The notes under the pieces are model-generated. The model searched no databases. It was not told the origin of the DNA and saw only the letters and a list, made by a program, of their open reading frames with translations. From the NCBI RefSeq assembly GCF_965227785.1, contig NZ_OZ245785.1, forward strand, positions 558,001 to 622,000: 64,000 nt of DNA, given 5' to 3'. The position numbers and the translations under genes are program-made. The DNA is from Gracilimonas sp965227785. GTDB lineage: Bacteria > Bacteroidota > Rhodothermia > Balneolales > Balneolaceae. Positions 52,548-61,797 of this stretch are shown piece by piece. Each line of letters opens with the position of its first letter. Position 1 is the first letter of the stretch.

Positions 52548-55243
52548 TATTTACCTGGCTCGTAGTCTAAAATTGGAGAAAGCCATTTCTCAACTTCCTC
52601 TTTCGTAGATGATTTTCGTTGTGCGTAATCAATAACCTGATCCTCCCCTATATTCCCTACCCTGAAATACTCCGATTGTGGATGTGAAAAGTAAATCCCG
52701 CTTACAGATGATGCCGGGTACATGGCAAATGATTCGGTAAGTTCAATCTGCGTATTCTTTTCTACCTGCAGCAAATCAAATAAAATGCGCTTTTCAGTGT
52801 GATCAGGACAAGCCGGGTATCCCGGTGCCGGGCGAATTCCGGAATAAGCTTCAGCTATCAGTTGTTCATTGCTGAAATTTTCCTCATCGGAATAGCCCCA
52901 AAATTCTTTCCTTACCCGCTCATGCATGCGTTCGGCAAAAGCCTCTGCCAGTCGGTCGGCTACGGCTTTTACCAATATCACATTGTAATCGTCATTTACT
53001 TTCTCGTATTCCTCAATGATTGCCTCAATTCCTAATCCGGCCGTTACAGCAAAGAATCCAATATAGTCTGTTATACCAGCCTCTTGCGGAGCAATAAAAT
53101 CTGCCAGACAGGAATTAGGCTGACCGGATCTCTTCTTGCTTTGCTGCCTTAAAAAGTGAAATTCTGTTATCTGGTTCGATCGTTTCTCATCTTCAAAGAG
53201 CTGCACATTATCTGCATGACTATTTGCAGGATAGAAACCTATTACAGCCTTTGCTTGTAACAGGTTTTCTTTTACTATACGATCGATGAGTGCCTGAGCA
53301 TCATCGAAAAGAGATTGTGCCTGCGTTCCTACTTCCTCATCTTCAAGGATATCCGGGTATTTTCCGGTAAGCATCCATGTCCTGAAGAAAGGCGACCAGT
53401 CAATATAGTTTCGAAGTTCAGAAATCGGGTAATCGTCAAAAACCCTAGTTCCCAGAAATGAAGGTCTGGGCGGTTCATATTCAGTCCAGTCAATATCTAT
53501 TTTATTGGCTTTTGCTTCTTCATAAGTAAGCAGCTCTTTCCGGCTCTGCCGGTTTTCATGCTGCTTGCGAAGCTCCTCATATTCCTTCTTCACTTCTAAC
53601 CGAACGCCGTTCCTCCGTTTTTCACTGATCACGTCTCCGGCGATCGAAACCGCCCTTGAAGCATCCAACACATGGATAATGGAGCCATCATATTCGGGAT
53701 CTATTTTAACGGCGGTATGGAGCCGTGAGGTTGTAGCTCCACCAATCAGTAACGGTAAATCCATCTTTCTTTTCTTCATCTCCCGGGCCACATGAATCAT
53801 CTCGTCCAGCGATGGCGTTATCAATCCGCTTAGGCCAATGGCATCTACGTTATGCTCTTCAGCAGCATCCAGAATTTTGTCGGCCGGAACCATCACACCA
53901 AGATCCACCACATTGTAATTATTACAGGCCAATACCACGCTTACTATATTCTTTCCAATGTCATGAACATCTCCCTTTACTGTAGCTAACAGAATCTTGG
54001 GCTGCTCGCTGGTATCTTTATTTTTAGCCTTTTCCTCTTCCAGGTAAGGCGTTAGGTAAGCAACGGCCTGCTTCATCACTCGAGCACTTTTCACGACCTG
54101 AGGGAGAAACATTTTCCCTGAACCAAATAAATCCCCAACGATGTTCATTCCATCCATTAATGGTCCCTCAATAACCTCTAACGGACTCCCATACTTCACA
54201 CGGGCTTCTTCGGCATCATCTTCAGCAAACTCATTAATCCCTTTCACCAAAGCATAACTGAGACGCTCTTCAACCGGTTTCTTTCGCCATTCAGTATCGG
54301 TTTTCTTTTGGGATGAAGAAGACTCACCTTTATACTCCTCGGCTATTTCGAGCAACCGCTCGGTAGCATCATCTCTCCGGTCGAAAAGAACATCTTCCAC
54401 ACGTTCCAGCAGGTCTTCCGGAATGTTATCGTACACTTCCAGTTGAGTTGGGTTCACTATTCCCATATCCATACCATGCTGAATACCATGATACAGAAAA
54501 GCAGAGTGAATAGCCTCACGAACCCGGTTATTCCCACGGAATGAAAACGAAACATTGCTGACACCGCCAATTACATGAGCACCGGGTAAATTTTCACGAA
54601 TCCATTTGGCTGCCAGGAAAAAATCGACTGCATTTCGTCGATGCTCCTCCATCCCTGTTGCCACGGGAAAGATATTGGGGTCTAAAATGATGTCCGAAGG
54701 ATCGAAACCGGCTTCTTCCGTAAGAATTTTATAAGCCCGGCCACAAATCTCTTTTCGTCGTGGCAAGGTGTCGGCCTGACCCTTTTCATCAAAAGCCATA
54801 CAAATCACAGCCGCACCGAAACGCCGGATTATCCGAGCCCTTCTCAAAAATTCTTCTTCTCCGTCCTTCAGGCTTATGGAGTTTACCACTCCTTTACCCT
54901 GCATGCACTTTAATCCTGCCAGAATCACTTCCCACTTTGAGGAATCTACCATGATGGGAATCCTGGCTATATCAGGATCGGAGGCGATCAAATTCAGGAA
55001 GTGGGTCATTTCTTCGGTGCTATCCAGCATCCCTTCGTCCATATTGACATCCAGAATCTGTGCCCCGCCTTGCACCTGGTCAAGTGCTACTTTTAACGCC
55101 TCATCATATTCATTGTTCTTTATATAATTAAGAAAAGTTCTTGAACCCGTTACGTTTGTACGCTCTCCAACATTTATAAAGTTGGAGTCTTCTGTTATAA
55201 CGAGAGGTTCCAGTCCGCTTAACTTCAATGGTAAAGTCTTCAT
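52547..55243 (-). CDS. metH: Methionine synthase, pterin-B12-reactivation part (split MetH)
   Basis: Carries the methyl-tetrahydrofolate-binding, cobalamin-binding and SAM-reactivation modules of MetH in one 898-residue chain. The pterin domain begins INVGERTNVTGSRTFL (residues about 20-300). The B12 module has the cobalt-ligand motif DVHDIG (KGDVHDIGKNIV) and GLSGLITPSLDEM. The activation domain has RPAPGYPACPDHTEK. The chosen start is ATG 55243; an open frame continues to 55345 but MKTLPLKLSGLEPL aligns with the natural interdomain boundary of E. coli MetH. It begins one base after the stop of the homocysteine domain gene. Confidence 0.95.
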   Translation of the reverse strand: MKTLPLKLSGLEPLVITEDSNFINVGERTNVTGSRTFLNYIKNNEYDEALKVALDQVQGGAQILDVNMDEGMLDSTEEMTHFLNLIASDPDIARIPIMVDSSKWEVILAGLKCMQGKGVVNSISLKDGEEEFLRRARIIRRFGAAVICMAFDEKGQADTLPRRKEICGRAYKILTEEAGFDPSDIILDPNIFPVATGMEEHRRNAVDFFLAAKWIRENLPGAHVIGGVSNVSFSFRGNNRVREAIHSAFLYHGIQHGMDMGIVNPTQLEVYDNIPEDLLERVEDVLFDRRDDATERLLEIAEEYKGESSSSQKKTDTEWRKKPVEERLSYALVKGINEFAEDDAEEARVKYGSPLEVIEGPLMDGMNIVGDLFGSGKMFLPQVVKSARVMKQAVAYLTPYLEEEKAKNKDTSEQPKILLATVKGDVHDIGKNIVSVVLACNNYNVVDLGVMVPADKILDAAEEHNVDAIGLSGLITPSLDEMIHVAREMKKRKMDLPLLIGGATTSRLHTAVKIDPEYDGSIIHVLDASRAVSIAGDVISEKRRNGVRLEVKKEYEELRKQHENRQSRKELLTYEEAKANKIDIDWTEYEPPRPSFLGTRVFDDYPISELRNYIDWSPFFRTWMLTGKYPDILEDEEVGTQAQSLFDDAQALIDRIVKENLLQAKAVIGFYPANSHADNVQLFEDEKRSNQITEFHFLRQQSKKRSGQPNSCLADFIAPQEAGITDYIGFFAVTAGLGIEAIIEEYEKVNDDYNVILVKAVADRLAEAFAERMHERVRKEFWGYSDEENFSNEQLIAEAYSGIRPAPGYPACPDHTEKRILFDLLQVEKNTQIELTESFAMYPASSVSGIYFSHPQSEYFRVGNIGEDQVIDYAQRKSSTKEEVEKWLSPILDYEPGK

Positions 55244-55244
55244 A

Positions 55245-56249
55245 TTAAACAGCTGCTGCCTCCGCCTTTTTTCGGGGTTCATAATTCCGGGCCAGTTCAG
55301 CCATCTTTGAGATATGTGCGGGAGTAGTTCCACAACAACCGCCAAGTATATTCACCAGGTTGTCTGCGAGATATTTTTCCACTTCCAGTCCCATCAGTTC
55401 CGGGCCCTGATCATATTCCCCAAACTCATTCGGAAGTCCGGCATTCGGATAAGCACTTACAAAGAAATCAGACTTATCAGCCAAGTTTTGCAGGTATGGT
55501 TGAAGTTGTTTTGCTCCCAGTGCGCAATTGAAACCAACGCTGAGAATCGGTGCATGGGAAACTGAGATCAAAAAAGCTTCTACCGTCTGACCTGAAAGTG
55601 TTCTTCCCGAAGCATCGGTAATGGTTCCGGAAACCATAATGGGCAAAGACTCTCCCCGCTCATCAAACAATTCCTGTATCGCAAAAAGGGCTGCCTTGGC
55701 ATTCAGTGTGTCAAAAACGGTTTCTATAAGCAGCAAATCCGCACCACCGTCCATTAGTCCTTTAGCCTGTTCTTTGTAAGCTTCCGCCAGCTCATCGAAG
55801 GTAACGGCGCGATAGCCAGGATCAGTAACTTCCGGCGAGATAGAAGCCGTTTTATTGGTAGGCCCCATGGAACCTGCTACAAATCGTGGTTTATCTGGGT
55901 TCTTCTTGGTGAATGTGTCGGTGGCTGCCTTCGCTATTTCAGCTGACTTCCGGTTCAATTCATACACAATATGCTCCAGATTATAATCGGCCTGAGCAAT
56001 ACTCGTTCCGCTGAAGGTGTTGGTCTCAATGATATCTGCCCCTGCTTCCAGGTATTCCTCGTGGATGGCCTGAATAACATCCGGTCGGGTCAGGCTTAGT
56101 AAATCGTTATTGCCTTTCAGATCGTCTGAATGATCTTTGAACTGTTCACCTCTGAAATCTTCTTCTTCCAGTTTATATCGCTGAATCATGGTGCCCATGG
56201 CTCCATCGAGAATCAGGATTCGGTCTTTTAATACTTGTTCTATATTCAC
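55245..56249 (-). CDS. metH: Methionine synthase, homocysteine-binding domain as separate gene
   Basis: A 334-residue homocysteine S-methyltransferase domain. ILDGAMGTMIQ starts it and the zinc cysteines are in VGFNCALGAKQL (first) and ILGGCCGTTPAHI (pair). A C-terminal stretch EPRKKAEAAAV is linker-like and ends exactly where full-length MetH continues into its pterin domain. A TAA stop is followed after one base by the ATG of the remaining MetH. First gene of the operon, with the SAM-I riboswitch 51 bases upstream of its start. Confidence 0.95.
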   Translation of the reverse strand: MNIEQVLKDRILILDGAMGTMIQRYKLEEEDFRGEQFKDHSDDLKGNNDLLSLTRPDVIQAIHEEYLEAGADIIETNTFSGTSIAQADYNLEHIVYELNRKSAEIAKAATDTFTKKNPDKPRFVAGSMGPTNKTASISPEVTDPGYRAVTFDELAEAYKEQAKGLMDGGADLLLIETVFDTLNAKAALFAIQELFDERGESLPIMVSGTITDASGRTLSGQTVEAFLISVSHAPILSVGFNCALGAKQLQPYLQNLADKSDFFVSAYPNAGLPNEFGEYDQGPELMGLEVEKYLADNLVNILGGCCGTTPAHISKMAELARNYEPRKKAEAAAV

Positions 56250-56299
56250 TCTTTCGTTGTTGGATTAGCTTATACAGAAAGAATGAGAGTGATTAGCTC

Positions 56300-56429
56300 G
56301 CTTATCTTTCTAAGCACATAACCTGTTATGTGCTTAGTGGGATTTGGCACCTGTTGAGCACATAAAATATATGTGCTTAATGGTTGCCAAGACGTCATCG
56401 GGCCCATCCCTCAGTCTTTCTTTATAAGC
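56300..56429 (-). promoter_or_regulatory. SAM-I (S-box) riboswitch upstream of the metH-metF operon
   Basis: Read on the minus strand. P1 pairs GCTTAT (56429-56424) with ATAAGC (56305-56300). P2 has AGAC/GTCT around GAGGGATGGGCCC and GATGA, the classic kink-turn and ligand text, then GGCAACC. J3/4 is GGTGCCAAATCCC. P3 is AGCACATA/TATGTGCT and P4 CTAAGCACATAAC/GTTATGTGCTTAG. Every conserved S-box block is in order. The 51-base leader to the start has no terminator T-tract; instead CACTCT can pair with AGAGTG just before the start codon, suggesting control of translation (inference). Confidence 0.93.
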
Positions 56430-56449
56430 ATTCAATAAATTTCGTTTAG

Positions 56450-56478
56450 AATATAATGGTTGTAAACCTGCCGGACAA
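56450..56478 (-). promoter_or_regulatory. Candidate promoter of the met operon
   Basis: On the minus strand, TTGTCC (56478-56473) and TATATT (56455-56450) are spaced exactly 17 bases, near-consensus sigma-70 hexamers. Initiation would occur about 15 bases before the first riboswitch helix. Confidence 0.5.
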
Positions 56479-56600
56479 CTTATAAGAATAGAACATGGAT
56501 TGGGCGGATGAACATATTCGAATAGTAGGTTCCTTTTTCCGACCTCCTTTGTCTCCTCCTTATCAAGAAGGGGGACTCATTTAAAACAACAGCATAGATT
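56479..56600. other. Short spacer between the BamA-like gene and the met operon promoter
   Basis: No gene. Read on the minus strand it has a small hairpin CCTT-CTTGAT-AAGG near 56555-56575 in a purine-rich stretch with similarity (from memory) to dispersed intergenic elements of Bacteroidota. Confidence 0.3.
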
Positions 56601-58262
56601 CTACAATTCCGTCCGTATCCCGAAATGTACCTTTCCATTACCAATGGATTCTTCGGGGGAGATAGCATAACTAAACTTCAACCGTCCGATTTGAGTTTGA
56701 TAGCTGAGACCAAATCCTGTGGAGAAAAGGTATTTCGTTATTCGGAAGTCGTTATTGGCTTCGGTAAGTAGTCTTGGTCGGTTAAAACCTCCCACCGCTC
56801 CGAAACCGAACAGATAAGACCGGCGGTTTAACAAGAATCGGTATTCAATATCTCCCCAAAGCATGGTTCCGGCCCGGAATTGTTGCTCAGCATAGCCCCG
56901 GAATGAATTAGCCCCTCCGAATCTGATTAAATCGTTGGTAGTAATCTTATCCGACTCAAGAAAAAAACCATGCAATGAGGTGGCAATTACACTTTTATCA
57001 AAGATCGGAATGTAGTTTTGGGCAGTAAATTCGAGAGAATTTTGTGTGAAAGCAGTCAGTGAATCCCCGCTTAAATCTTTATTTGCGATGCCAAGCATCA
57101 GTCGAATAAAACTGCCTTTGGTTGGCACATCAAACCGATCGACGTTGATATATTCGAAACCCAAACGAGCAGTTCGTTTTTGTCCATCCGGCTCCACAAC
57201 CTGCGGGAGCTTACTGCCCGAAGTAGTAATCTGGAAACCAACGCCTCCGATCAGCTTTAGACCTGAACCCACCAGGTAATATCCGTCCACCTCAAAATCA
57301 CGGCTTTGGTAAGTTGTATCGTTCTGGTACAGCTGCATTCCCACCGAAATTCCCACCGGAACCTGCCCAATCCAATCTTGAGTAGCTTTCAGATTCAGTT
57401 GGCTTGTTTCAGGGCGCAGCCTTTGATAACGGAAATCAAAGCCGTTTCCCTGAGTAAGTACATTCCATAACGAAAGCTCTACATCTCCGACAATTTGCCC
57501 ATTTCCGGCAGCATCGGGCACATAACCCAGTAATCCGTCAAACTGGTTAAGGGATCGCTCCTCTACTCTGAAAACAATAATCGGCTTGCCCTGGTGAAAG
57601 TAAATGCTGGCCGGTTCAACAGCATTAAATAGACCGCTTGCACTCAAATTCGAGCGGAGAACCCTAAGGTAGTCAGGTGAAACCTGCCTGTTTGGGTTGA
57701 ACCTTGAAACCTTTCTGAGGTAATCCTGTGCATTTGTATCAGCCCCGGAGAAGTATATATCAGCTTGGGTGACTTTCTCACCGGTTCGTATTTCAATACC
57801 CACATCAACAAAGCACTCTTCTTTGATGGGGTTAAGTGAAGTGATAATGGCTTGAGCAAAGGGAAAACCCTGATCTTCCATCCTGTAAATGAGCTCAGCA
57901 ATTTCTGCTCTTAAATTCTGGTCAGAATATGGTTCTTCGGGCTCAACCGTAATTGATGAGTCAATCTGCCCGGAATAGGTCACATTGATTTCAGATAACC
58001 GGTATTTACAACCCCTTTCAATATGAGCAGTTGAGTCTGAAGCTGAGATCACTGTTCCATCAAAGTACCCAGTTGAAATTAGCCATCGAATAAGTTTTTG
58101 TTCAACCTGAGCGGGATTCAAGGATAGAGCTGATCTTAAGCTATCCGGAATCATTACTTCTTTATTGTTATCAAAAACCTGAAATTCTGAAGATTGATTT
58201 TGGGCAAAAGCCAGAAAAGGAGTGAAAAATAAAAGTATGGTAATAACTGATTTTAAGGACAT
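56601..58262 (-). CDS. BamA/TamA-family outer membrane protein
   Basis: A 553-residue Omp85-type beta-barrel. After the signal peptide (MSLKSVITILLFFTPFLAFA) come POTRA-like domains (residues about 30-240: YRLSEINVTYSGQIDSSITVEPEEPYSD and QADIYFSGADTNAQDYLRKVSRFNP). The C-terminal 16-stranded-type barrel ends with KLSYAISPEESIGNGKVHFGIRTEL. The D15 surface-antigen motif GGANSFRGYAEQQFRAGTMLWGDIEYRF is near residue 455. Shorter than BamA (about 800), so TamA-like or a two-partner-secretion-like transporter. No partner exoprotein is nearby. Confidence 0.88.
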   Translation of the reverse strand: MSLKSVITILLFFTPFLAFAQNQSSEFQVFDNNKEVMIPDSLRSALSLNPAQVEQKLIRWLISTGYFDGTVISASDSTAHIERGCKYRLSEINVTYSGQIDSSITVEPEEPYSDQNLRAEIAELIYRMEDQGFPFAQAIITSLNPIKEECFVDVGIEIRTGEKVTQADIYFSGADTNAQDYLRKVSRFNPNRQVSPDYLRVLRSNLSASGLFNAVEPASIYFHQGKPIIVFRVEERSLNQFDGLLGYVPDAAGNGQIVGDVELSLWNVLTQGNGFDFRYQRLRPETSQLNLKATQDWIGQVPVGISVGMQLYQNDTTYQSRDFEVDGYYLVGSGLKLIGGVGFQITTSGSKLPQVVEPDGQKRTARLGFEYINVDRFDVPTKGSFIRLMLGIANKDLSGDSLTAFTQNSLEFTAQNYIPIFDKSVIATSLHGFFLESDKITTNDLIRFGGANSFRGYAEQQFRAGTMLWGDIEYRFLLNRRSYLFGFGAVGGFNRPRLLTEANNDFRITKYLFSTGFGLSYQTQIGRLKFSYAISPEESIGNGKVHFGIRTEL

Positions 58263-58538
58263 GTCTTAATCTACACTCTTTTTAAAACTTGTGCTTTGTA
58301 TGCATTCGTCTTGGCAAGATTTAATAAGTGAAAGTCATATTTCAAGACCTGCCTTCACTCCAGTAATTATAATAATGGAAATTTAACGATCTCTCCATTT
58401 AGTTATAATTGAAAAAGGACGTAATTTCATTCTCACAGAAAAGCTTATCTATTTCTGCTTAGTAAAATCACTTAGAAATATATTTTATATTAGTCACTCC
58501 ATTATTTACTTCTTTCGACCTTAACACCCTATTATTTA
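58263..58538. other. Divergent spacer before the polyamine operon
   Basis: 276 bases without a gene. AT-rich towards 58540. No riboswitch or promoter could be assigned with confidence. Confidence 0.4.
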
Positions 58539-59945
58539 ATGAAAAACACCTATCACGAACTTATTGACCAGACCTATCATTTTCCTCAAAACGGCTTCAG
58601 CCTGGTTGATGGCACGCTCAATTTCAACAATGTGGACCTTCACTATCTGATTGAAAAATACGGCACCCCTTTTAAACTGGCTTTCCTTCCAAAAATCAGA
58701 GAGAAAATTCAGCAATCCCGGAAATACTTCAATAATGCCATTAGTGAAACCAACTACTCCGGTAAATATGAGTTTTGCTACTGTACCAAATGCTGCCACT
58801 TCAACCATGTCGTCAGAACTGCACTGAAAGAGAATGTTTCATTAGAAACCTCTTCGTCCTTTGACATTGACCTGATTGAAAACCTGTATAACAAAGGTGT
58901 TTTCTCCAGCGAAAAGACCATTGTTCATAATGGATATAAAACCGATGATTACATCAAAAAAATTGGCCGTCTGAATAAACAGGGCTTCACGAATTCCATT
59001 TGTGTTTTAGACAACGCCCGGGAGCTGGATCAGCTTGAGGAACTGGATCTGGATCACCCTATCAAAATCGGGTTGCGTATTTCCATTGAAGAAGATCCCA
59101 AAGCTGCTTATTACACCTCCAGACTGGGCATTAATAAGCGTGATATTCTTGATTTTGTGAAGGAGCGTATTATTCGCAATGATCAGGTTGAGCTGGTTAT
59201 GGTTCACTTTTTTGTGGATTCCGGTGTAAGCGACAATATGTATTACTGGAATGAATTTAAGAAAGCGCTGAACCAGTTCACCAAGATCAAGAAAATCGCT
59301 CCCTCGGTAAATGCTTTAAATATTGGTGGCGGATTTCCCATTCAAAACAGCCTCAGCTTTGATTTTGATTATGAATACATTACCGGTGAAATTGTACGTA
59401 ATATTCAGGAAGCCTGTAAAGATGAAAACGTAGAAGAACCGGACATCTACACTGAGTTTGGGAAATATACGGTTGGAGAAAGTGGTGCCGTTATTTTCCA
59501 GGTGTTGGAACAGAAACAACAAAATGACGCCGAACTATGGTACCTGGTTGATAACAGCCTGATGAATACCATTCCCGATGCCTGGTCTATTAACGAGAAG
59601 TTTATCCTCCTTCCGCTCAACAAATGGAAGAACCAGTATAAACGGGTAAATATCGGGGGTATAAGTTGCGATCATTCCGATTACTACAACTCTGAGGAGC
59701 TGAACCAGCAGGTTCTTCTGCCTACCTATTCAGACGATGATACCGAGCCGCTTTATATTGGGTTTTTTCATACAGGAGCTTATCAGGATTCCATCAGTGG
59801 ATATGGTGGTATTAAACACTGCCTCATTCCTTCCCCCAAGCATATTGTGGTAGATAAAGATGAAGACGGAAATTTATTCGACTATGTTTATCGCGATGAA
59901 CAAACGGTAGATAACATGCTTAACATTCTGGGATACAATGACTAA
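58539..59945 (+). CDS. Arginine decarboxylase, short flavobacterial type
   Basis: A fold-type III PLP decarboxylase of 468 residues, shorter than E. coli SpeA (about 660). The PLP lysine is in YCTKCCHFNHV near residue 84, with HFFVDSG and NIGGGFPIQNS (glycine-rich phosphate loop) and FTVGESG-like text (KYTVGESGAVIFQVLEQKQQND). The C-terminal IGFFHTGAYQDSISGYGGIKHCLIPSPKHIVV is typical of the Bacteroidota arginine decarboxylases. Product: agmatine, used by the next gene. Its last bases overlap the agmatinase start by 8. Confidence 0.88.
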   Translation: MKNTYHELIDQTYHFPQNGFSLVDGTLNFNNVDLHYLIEKYGTPFKLAFLPKIREKIQQSRKYFNNAISETNYSGKYEFCYCTKCCHFNHVVRTALKENVSLETSSSFDIDLIENLYNKGVFSSEKTIVHNGYKTDDYIKKIGRLNKQGFTNSICVLDNARELDQLEELDLDHPIKIGLRISIEEDPKAAYYTSRLGINKRDILDFVKERIIRNDQVELVMVHFFVDSGVSDNMYYWNEFKKALNQFTKIKKIAPSVNALNIGGGFPIQNSLSFDFDYEYITGEIVRNIQEACKDENVEEPDIYTEFGKYTVGESGAVIFQVLEQKQQNDAELWYLVDNSLMNTIPDAWSINEKFILLPLNKWKNQYKRVNIGGISCDHSDYYNSEELNQQVLLPTYSDDDTEPLYIGFFHTGAYQDSISGYGGIKHCLIPSPKHIVVDKDEDGNLFDYVYRDEQTVDNMLNILGYND

Positions 59946-60798
59946 GAATAATCCAATTTTTGCAGGGATTGAGGGAGATCATAATACTTTTGATCGGGCC
60001 AACGTACTCCTGCAATCCATTCCTTACGACGGAACCAGTACCTGGGGAAAAGGAGCCGATCAGGGCTTTGAAGCCTTTCTTGATGCGGCCGAGAATATGG
60101 AGATTTATGATATAGAGACCGATAGTGAGGTCTATAAGCGAGGCGTTCATATCATCGATCCCATTCTGGAGGATTCTTCCCCGGAAGCAATGTTCGAAAC
60201 CGTTTATAAAAGTACAAAAGAACTTTTGGCAGCTGAGAAGTTTCTCACCTTCTTTGGCGGAGAACATTCGGTCAGTATCGGAATCATCAAAGCTTTTTAC
60301 GAAGCTCATCCCAATATCACCATCCTGCAACTGGATGCTCATACTGACCTTCGTCCTGAGTATCATGGTTCTCCTTACAATCATGCTTGTGCCGTTTATG
60401 ACGCCTCTCAAAATACCAACCTGATACAAGTAGGTATCCGAAGCATGGATTCCGAAGAACTCAAGTACCTGGATCGCAACAAATGCTATTTTGCAGAAGA
60501 TATGTACCGCCAAACTGAATGGATGGAGGATTCTATTTCCAAAATGACAGATAAAGTCTATATCACCTTAGACCTCGATGTATTCGATCCTTCCATCATG
60601 CCTGCAACGGGTACACCGGAACCGGGCGGACTGGATTGGAATACAATGATCCGGTATCTCAAAAAAGTGTTTCAGCAAAAGAACGTATTGGGCTTCGATA
60701 TTGTGGAACTTGCTCCTATTGAAGGACTTTCAGCACCCCAGTTTTTGGCCGCCAAACTTTACTATAAAATGCTAAGCTATAAATTTGCCAACTTATGA
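59938..60798 (+). CDS. speB: Agmatinase
   Basis: A ureohydrolase of 286 residues that makes putrescine and urea from agmatine. The binuclear manganese site is visible: FFGGEHSVSIG, LQLDAHTDLRPEYHGSPYNHACA (DAHxD) and YITLDLDVFDPSIMPATGTPEPGGL (DxDxxDP). Overlaps the decarboxylase gene by 8 bases and the following gene by 4, so translationally coupled. Pathway order arginine, agmatine, putrescine is conserved in gene order. Confidence 0.96.
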   Translation: MTKNNPIFAGIEGDHNTFDRANVLLQSIPYDGTSTWGKGADQGFEAFLDAAENMEIYDIETDSEVYKRGVHIIDPILEDSSPEAMFETVYKSTKELLAAEKFLTFFGGEHSVSIGIIKAFYEAHPNITILQLDAHTDLRPEYHGSPYNHACAVYDASQNTNLIQVGIRSMDSEELKYLDRNKCYFAEDMYRQTEWMEDSISKMTDKVYITLDLDVFDPSIMPATGTPEPGGLDWNTMIRYLKKVFQQKNVLGFDIVELAPIEGLSAPQFLAAKLYYKMLSYKFANL

Positions 60799-61769
60799 GT
60801 AACAAAGGACCTGTATCCGAATTCTTAACCCATCACTTCCGGCATTTTAATGCGGCTTCGGTTGTTGACGCCGCCAAAGCGTATGAAGAGCAGCTTCAAT
60901 CGGGCTCAAAAATGATGATCACCCTTGCCGGGGCTATGAGCTCAGCCGAACTCGGACTTTCACTGGCTGAAATGATTCGGAAAGATAAAGTCCACATTAT
61001 CACCTGCACCGGAGCTAACCTGGAAGAAGATGTATTCAATCTTGTAGCTCATGATCATTACAAGCGCATTCCGAACTATCGCGATTTGAGTCCTCAGGAT
61101 GAGCAAGATCTTCTCGATCAGCATTATAACCGGGTCACTGACACCTGCATCCCTGAAGAAGAAGCCATGCGACGAATAGAAGAGCATTTGGTAAAGCGCT
61201 GGGTGAAAGCTACCGAAGCAGGAAACCGACACTTTCCTCATGAGTATTTTTATGATCTGCTTTTAAGTGGAGACCTGAAGGATTCATATCAGATTGATCC
61301 TAAAGATTCATGGCTTATGGCCGCCGCCGAGAAAAACATCCCGGTGATTGTTCCCGGATGGGAAGATTCAACCTGTGGTAATTTCTTTGCCTCCCACTGC
61401 ATCGAGGGTCGTACAAAGCCAAATGCGATGAAGTCCGGGATAGAATACATGATGTATCTGTCTGACTGGTACCTGAATAATTCGGACAATGGCGTTGGTT
61501 TTTTTCAGATCGGAGGAGGAATAGCCGGGGATTTCCCTATTTGTGTAGTACCCATGATAGAACAGGATTTGGGTAAGGAAGATGTACCCCTTTGGTCCTA
61601 CTTCTGCCAGATCAGTGATTCCACCACAAGCTATGGTTCATACTCAGGGGCCGTTCCCAATGAGAAAATAACCTGGGGCAAACTTGGAATAGAAACGCCT
61701 AAGTTCATAATAGAATCTGATGCTACTATTGTAGCTCCGCTTATTTTTGCTTACTTACTTGGCTGGTAA
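60795..61769 (+). CDS. Deoxyhypusine-synthase-like protein
   Basis: A 324-residue NAD-dependent homologue of deoxyhypusine synthase. In eukaryotes the enzyme transfers an aminobutyl group from spermidine to a lysine of eIF5A. Here the catalytic lysine is retained (K296 in ITWGKL) and the NAD motif text AGAMSSAELGLSLAEMI, TCTGANLEEDVFNLVAH, VPGWEDSTCGNFFASHC is intact. Bacteria have no hypusine, and EF-P is not in the window. Because the gene follows arginine decarboxylase and agmatinase with a 4-base overlap, it likely makes an alternative polyamine such as homospermidine (inference). Substrate remains open. Confidence 0.85.
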   Translation: MSNKGPVSEFLTHHFRHFNAASVVDAAKAYEEQLQSGSKMMITLAGAMSSAELGLSLAEMIRKDKVHIITCTGANLEEDVFNLVAHDHYKRIPNYRDLSPQDEQDLLDQHYNRVTDTCIPEEEAMRRIEEHLVKRWVKATEAGNRHFPHEYFYDLLLSGDLKDSYQIDPKDSWLMAAAEKNIPVIVPGWEDSTCGNFFASHCIEGRTKPNAMKSGIEYMMYLSDWYLNNSDNGVGFFQIGGGIAGDFPICVVPMIEQDLGKEDVPLWSYFCQISDSTTSYGSYSGAVPNEKITWGKLGIETPKFIIESDATIVAPLIFAYLLGW

Positions 61770-61797
61770 AAGTTTATAACTAAACCGGACAATTTGC

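Noticed and set aside
55244..55345. Reading metH as one frameshifted gene
   Set aside because: Both halves have complete domains, and the split falls at the natural domain boundary with an in-place start codon; a two-gene arrangement fits better, pending coverage check.
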